Below are positions 19,666 through 20,187 of a DNA stretch of 20,187 bases, piece by piece; position 1 is the stretch's first letter, and each line of letters opens with the position of its first letter. The notes under the pieces were generated by a model. It had not been told where the DNA came from. It saw only the letters and a program-made list of their open reading frames with translations, and ran no database searches. Source of the DNA: CAIPVR01 sp049316905 (GTDB lineage Bacteria > Actinomycetota > Acidimicrobiia > Acidimicrobiales > Microtrichaceae); the NCBI GenBank assembly GCA_049316905.1, contig JBMOJH010000059.1, positions 1 to 20,187 of the forward strand, in the 5' to 3' direction. Position numbers and translations under genes: made by a program.

Positions 19666-20187
19666 TCAGCGGAAGCTGCGGGTCTTGTACTCCACCCGCT
19701 CCCGGGCCCACGGGATCGCCCGCAGCCGCTCCTTCGGGATGGGCTCGCCCGAGTACTCGCAGATGCCGTACGTGCCCTTGACGATCCGCTCGAGGGCGGC
19801 GTCGATCTCGTCGACGGTCTGGCGGGCCTGCGCCACACGGGCCAGGTCGAAGTCGCGCTCCACCGCGATGGAGTCGCCCTCGCCGGACTCGTCGTCGAAC
19901 TGCACGTCGCCCGGCTCCCGGTCGAACGCGAGCGAGTCGGCCTCGGCCTTCAGGGACTCGGCCTGCGAGACCAGCGTCGCCTTCTCCTCCAGCAGGGACT
20001 CCTTCTGCGCGGCGAGGAACGCGGCGTCGAACGGGTTCTTGCGCGCCTTGACGGGGGCCTTCTTCGAGGGAGCGGCCGTCTTCGCTGCAGCCGCCTTCGT
20101 GGCTGCCGTCGCCTTCGCGGGAGCGGCCTTCTTGGCCGGCGCCGCCTTCTTCGCGGGGGCCTTCTTGGCCGGCGCCGCCTTCTTCGC
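19666..20187 (-). CDS. TraR/DksA-like protein with Lys/Ala/Pro-rich N-terminal tail (5' end outside window)
   Basis: The frame is open to the window edge; 173 residues are visible and the N-terminus is missing. The first 50 or so visible residues are a histone-H1-like AKKAAPAKK repeat. A coiled-coil-like region follows (ESLLEEKATLVSQAESLKAEAD), then acidic DDESGEGDSIAVERDFDLARVAQARQT-like sequence. The C-terminal DksA finger region GTYGICEYSGEP, then RLRAIPWARERVEYK, keeps the fold signature but only one of the four zinc cysteines. Family members bind the RNA polymerase secondary channel; DNA binding by the basic tail is inference. A shorter start near 19905 would cut the coiled coil and is unlikely. 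It is 4 bp upstream of lspA, likely co-transcribed. Confidence 0.88.
   Translation of the reverse strand, partial: AKKAAPAKKAPAKKAAPAKKAAPAKATAATKAAAAKTAAPSKKAPVKARKNPFDAAFLAAQKESLLEEKATLVSQAESLKAEADSLAFDREPGDVQFDDESGEGDSIAVERDFDLARVAQARQTVDEIDAALERIVKGTYGICEYSGEPIPKERLRAIPWARERVEYKTRSFR
20127..20187. repeat. 33-bp-period direct repeat in the H1-like tail
   Basis: A 28-bp sequence at 20127-20154 recurs exactly at 20160-20187, a period of 33 bp (11 codons), and may continue past the window edge. It encodes AKKAAPAKKAP-type units on the minus strand. Confidence 0.85.

Overview
This is a very GC-rich (roughly 70% or more by eye), gene-dense chromosomal window from an actinobacterium. Supporting signs are a mycobacterial-type DapD, a bacterial proteasome activator (Bpa), LexA boxes of the CGAAC-N4-GTTCG type, class II ribonucleotide reductase with NrdR, and many GTG starts placed 6-7 bases after a TANNNT -10 hexamer. 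Class Acidimicrobiia is my best guess, but that is inference. I see no rRNA, tRNA, CRISPR array, insertion sequence or prophage.

Layout, left to right. 1-4298: the N-terminal part of nrdJ (minus), a RibD/DHFR-fold reductase (plus), nrdR (minus), a LysM membrane protein (minus) and lexA (plus). The LysM gene and lexA diverge across a region with four LexA boxes. 4335-11067: a minus-strand block carrying dapF, hflX, dapC, a proline-rich two-TM protein of unknown function, dapE and dapD. These Dap enzymes make up the succinylase branch of meso-diaminopimelate/lysine synthesis up to the epimerase. 11127-14261: miaA, a degenerate phosphotransferase-like gene and miaB (tRNA A37 modification). 14461-15522: recA with a promoter containing an SOS box. 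15764-17487: bpa and an alkaline-phosphatase-superfamily phosphodiesterase. 17584-18024: an Rrf2 regulator (plus). 18082-20187: rluD, lspA and a partial TraR/DksA-like gene with a histone-H1-like tail.

The order recA, miaB, miaA, dapF, hflX, lexA, LysM, nrdR resembles the mycobacterial recA-lexA neighbourhood, as I recall it. Here the block also includes dapC, dapE and dapD, and recX is not next to recA.

How the genes work together: LexA, RecA and the LysM protein (a likely SOS division inhibitor) form the DNA-damage response. NrdJ and NrdR supply and control dNTPs. The dap genes and LspA serve the cell envelope. MiaA, MiaB, RluD and HflX act on tRNA, rRNA and ribosomes. The most notable non-gene signals are the SOS-box array, a repeated leaderless-promoter pattern at five genes, an odd codon island in the NrdJ active site, a 13-bp tandem repeat just upstream of dapF, and a perfect 16-bp inverted repeat after recA.
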